From Lactobacillus helveticus DSM 20075 = CGMCC 1.1877 (GTDB lineage: Bacteria; Bacillota; Bacilli; Lactobacillales; Lactobacillaceae): 7,819 bases of DNA. The notes beneath the pieces are model-generated. The model was given only the letters and a program-made list of their open reading frames with translations, did not search any database and was not told the origin of the DNA. Shown here piece by piece: positions 6,826 to 7,819 of this stretch. The stretch is taken from positions 18,886-26,704 of the forward strand of contig NZ_GG700759.1 in assembly GCF_000160855.1 (NCBI RefSeq), given 5' to 3'. The translations under genes and the position numbers were made by a program. Position 1 is the stretch's first letter, and each line of letters opens with the position of its first letter.

Positions 6826-7327
6826 CGTCCTTGTTCACGACCAAAGTCGAATACTATCTTGAAATATTGCTCTTTTTTAAGAACAGCCCTTGGTAATCTA
6901 CCAGCTGTTTTATTATATTTAGACATTCACCATTAATATTGAAAAACAATGTTTGATAGCCATCTTCTATTCGCATTAATGAATGGGTATTTATCAGCAT
7001 GAGTAATAATAATGTTAAGTCCAGAGCGATTTTCAACAACTAATTTATGAATGAATGGCATCTAAGATATCTAAACCAATATTTCTTAAAATTAGAAAAA
7101 GATTCACTCATTTCTTCATCCAAGTAAACGTGACAATCATAGTAATACATCAGCGAAAAAGCAATGAAGATTATTTTTTTCGCGTATGTTTCTTTATAAT
7201 GTGTTTCTAAGTAATCATCAAGTTAAGCATAATTTCTATCTGAAAAAGTAAATGGCACAAAGTCAACATAATAACATTTCTTTTCCACTAATTTTTCTAT
7301 TAATTTAACAGCTTCTTTATAGTTCAT
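6822..7327 (-). pseudogene. Decayed gene of unknown function, coupled to the preceding small gene
   Basis: An ATG at 7325-7327 begins immediately after the stop of the 101-residue gene (TAAATG). It opens a protein-like reading starting MNYKEAVKLIEKLVEKK, stopped by TAA at codon 35 (7223-7225). The same frame continues after the stop with sensible sequence (LDDYLETHYKETYAKK) up to a TAG at 7040-7042. From about 7075 onward the protein-like stretches lie in other frames: LRNIGLDILDAIHS, then KLVVENRSGLNIIITHADKY, then IEDGYQTLFFNINGE, then MSKYNKTAGRLPRAVLKK, ending in TGA at 6822-6824. This suggests one former gene of roughly 160 codons broken by one stop and at least three small indels. The exact end is uncertain. 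I do not recognise the family. The DNA is visibly more AT-rich than alaS. The alternative, several tiny genes, is less likely because none has a proper ribosome site. Confidence 0.6.
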
Positions 7328-7633
7328 TTACTCACTTTCATCAAGCCACAGTGATAATCCTTGCTTATTTACCTGTTTTTCAACGTATTTTTTAGTTTTT
7401 TCCGTCATATTACAAAATCCAATTGTAGAATCACCATAGATATACATCAAGAATTCTTCTCCTTCATCATCTTTAAATAGAAAATGAATGTATCCTTTAT
7501 GATGCATACTGCCTGAAATTAATTTGATTAAAATATTTACATCCTCTGCAGTAAACTCTTTATCACTATACTTGTATAATTCAGATTCTTTATCATCTGC
7601 ATGAAAAGCAATTTCTACTGAATACCAAGACAT
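7328..7633 (-). CDS. Small acidic hypothetical protein, 101 aa
   Basis: This is an intact reading frame for a 101-residue soluble protein beginning MSWYSVEIAF. It is acidic, with many aromatic residues and no signal peptide, membrane segment or catalytic motif. Its pattern suggests alternating strands (about 2-10, 46-54, 60-67) and helices (about 28-43, 76-91), an alpha/beta fold. I do not recognise a family. Compact acidic proteins of this kind include immunity proteins of polymorphic toxins, but there is no toxin gene in the window, so this is speculation. The start at 7631-7633 is preferred because the frame then opens MSWYSVE; an ATG three codons earlier (7640-7642) is equally possible, and neither has a clear Shine-Dalgarno site. 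The next gene starts right after its stop (TAAATG) but is broken. The gene is AT-rich compared with the housekeeping genes to the left. Confidence 0.72.
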   Translation of the reverse strand: MSWYSVEIAFHADDKESELYKYSDKEFTAEDVNILIKLISGSMHHKGYIHFLFKDDEGEEFLMYIYGDSTIGFCNMTEKTKKYVEKQVNKQGLSLWLDESE

Positions 7634-7653
7634 GATTAACATACTAATAAGAG

Positions 7654-7798
7654 TTATTTTTCCACATACTTAGGTAAATAATAGTTATCAAAATAACTAT
7701 TATTGTCAGCTATAGAGTTATAACCATCTACCCCTATTACTATGAAATAATTAGGGGGTATTATCTTCAAAATAATCAATTTGTTCTTGCGTAATCAT
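7654..7798 (-). pseudogene. Small hypothetical gene broken by a one-base frameshift
   Basis: From the ATG at 7796-7798 the frame reads MITQEQIDYFEDNTP and stops at once after a run of five C (minus strand; G at 7754-7758). If one C is removed, the reading continues as NYFIVIGVDGYN to LPKYVEK and ends with TAA at 7654-7656, giving 47 residues. The spacing is 145 nt, that is 48 codons plus one base, which fits a single insertion. No good ribosome site precedes the ATG. Just upstream, DFKAL followed by TAA (7802-7804) could be the end of another gene cut by the window edge. I do not recognise the product. A real short protein ending after NTP is possible but less likely. Confidence 0.45.
7677..7704. 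repeat. Perfect 12-bp inverted repeat
   Basis: AATAATAGTTAT (7677-7688) and ATAACTATTATT (7693-7704) are perfect reverse complements around the loop CAAA. There is no T run after either arm, so it does not look like a terminator. It lies about 45-70 nt upstream of the 101-residue gene and inside the broken 47-codon reading frame. It may be an operator-like site, or coincidence in AT-rich DNA. Confidence 0.75.
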
Positions 7799-7819
7799 TT
7801 CTTATAATGCTTTAAAATC

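Noticed and set aside
6825..6832. CAAGGACG on the minus strand, complementary to the T-box strand CGTCCTTG
   Set aside because: It lies upstream of the predicted transcript start, so it would not be in the alaS leader. An 8-nt match is easily chance.
6854..7039. 61-codon reading frame starting with TTG
   Set aside because: It has no ribosome site and its first part is a shifted frame of sequence that reads better in another frame (KLVVENRSGLN). It is treated as part of the broken gene.
1..7819. CRISPR array, tRNA or rRNA genes, insertion sequence, attachment site or replication origin
   Set aside because: I looked for regularly spaced repeats, cloverleaf-like segments, transposase motifs and flanking inverted repeats with target duplications, and found none.

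Overview
The window is most likely chromosomal DNA of a Lactobacillus of the acidophilus/helveticus/crispatus type. It is AT-rich with purine-rich Shine-Dalgarno sites. The IreB, DUF1292, RuvX, AlaS, MutS2 and TrxA proteins have the expected Lactobacillus character, and alaS is controlled by a tRNA-sensing T-box leader, as in low-GC Gram-positives. The species call is inference from memory of protein character. All recognisable genes lie on the minus strand, so transcription runs from right to left.

Right part (about 6822-7819): an AT-rich patch of small, unrecognised and partly broken genes. From upstream to downstream these are a 47-codon fragment with a one-base frameshift in a run of five C (7654-7798), an intact 101-residue acidic protein (7328-7633), and a second gene starting immediately after it (TAAATG). 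That second gene has an early stop and several apparent frameshifts, and its remains run into the alaS promoter. This patch is the only part that known biology does not readily explain.

Middle (2886-6825): a strong promoter (TTGACA, 16 nt, TACAAT) drives a T-box leader that should sense uncharged tRNA-Ala and control alaS, alanyl-tRNA synthetase. Next come ireB (substrate of a PASTA-domain Ser/Thr kinase), ruvX (YqgF RNase H-like protein) and a DUF1292 protein. These three are packed with a 1-nt overlap and a 1-nt gap. A promoter-like sequence between alaS and ireB could supply the three small genes independently of the T-box. A strong hairpin terminator ends this unit.

Left part (1-2822): mutS2 (MutS2 ATPase with Smr domain) starts only about 30 nt beyond that terminator. 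It is followed by trxA (thioredoxin), which has its own promoter and a tandem 10-bp repeat in its leader. A bidirectional hairpin terminator closes the window.

Functionally, the conserved part combines translation (alaS), nucleic-acid or ribosome quality control (ruvX, mutS2), cell-envelope stress signalling (ireB) and redox homeostasis (trxA). The alaS-ireB-ruvX-DUF1292 order is common in Firmicutes and is housekeeping DNA. I found no CRISPR array, tRNA, rRNA or insertion sequence. I see no convincing new system; the best leads are the decayed small-gene cluster upstream of alaS and the unusual pairing options of the alaS T-box terminator.
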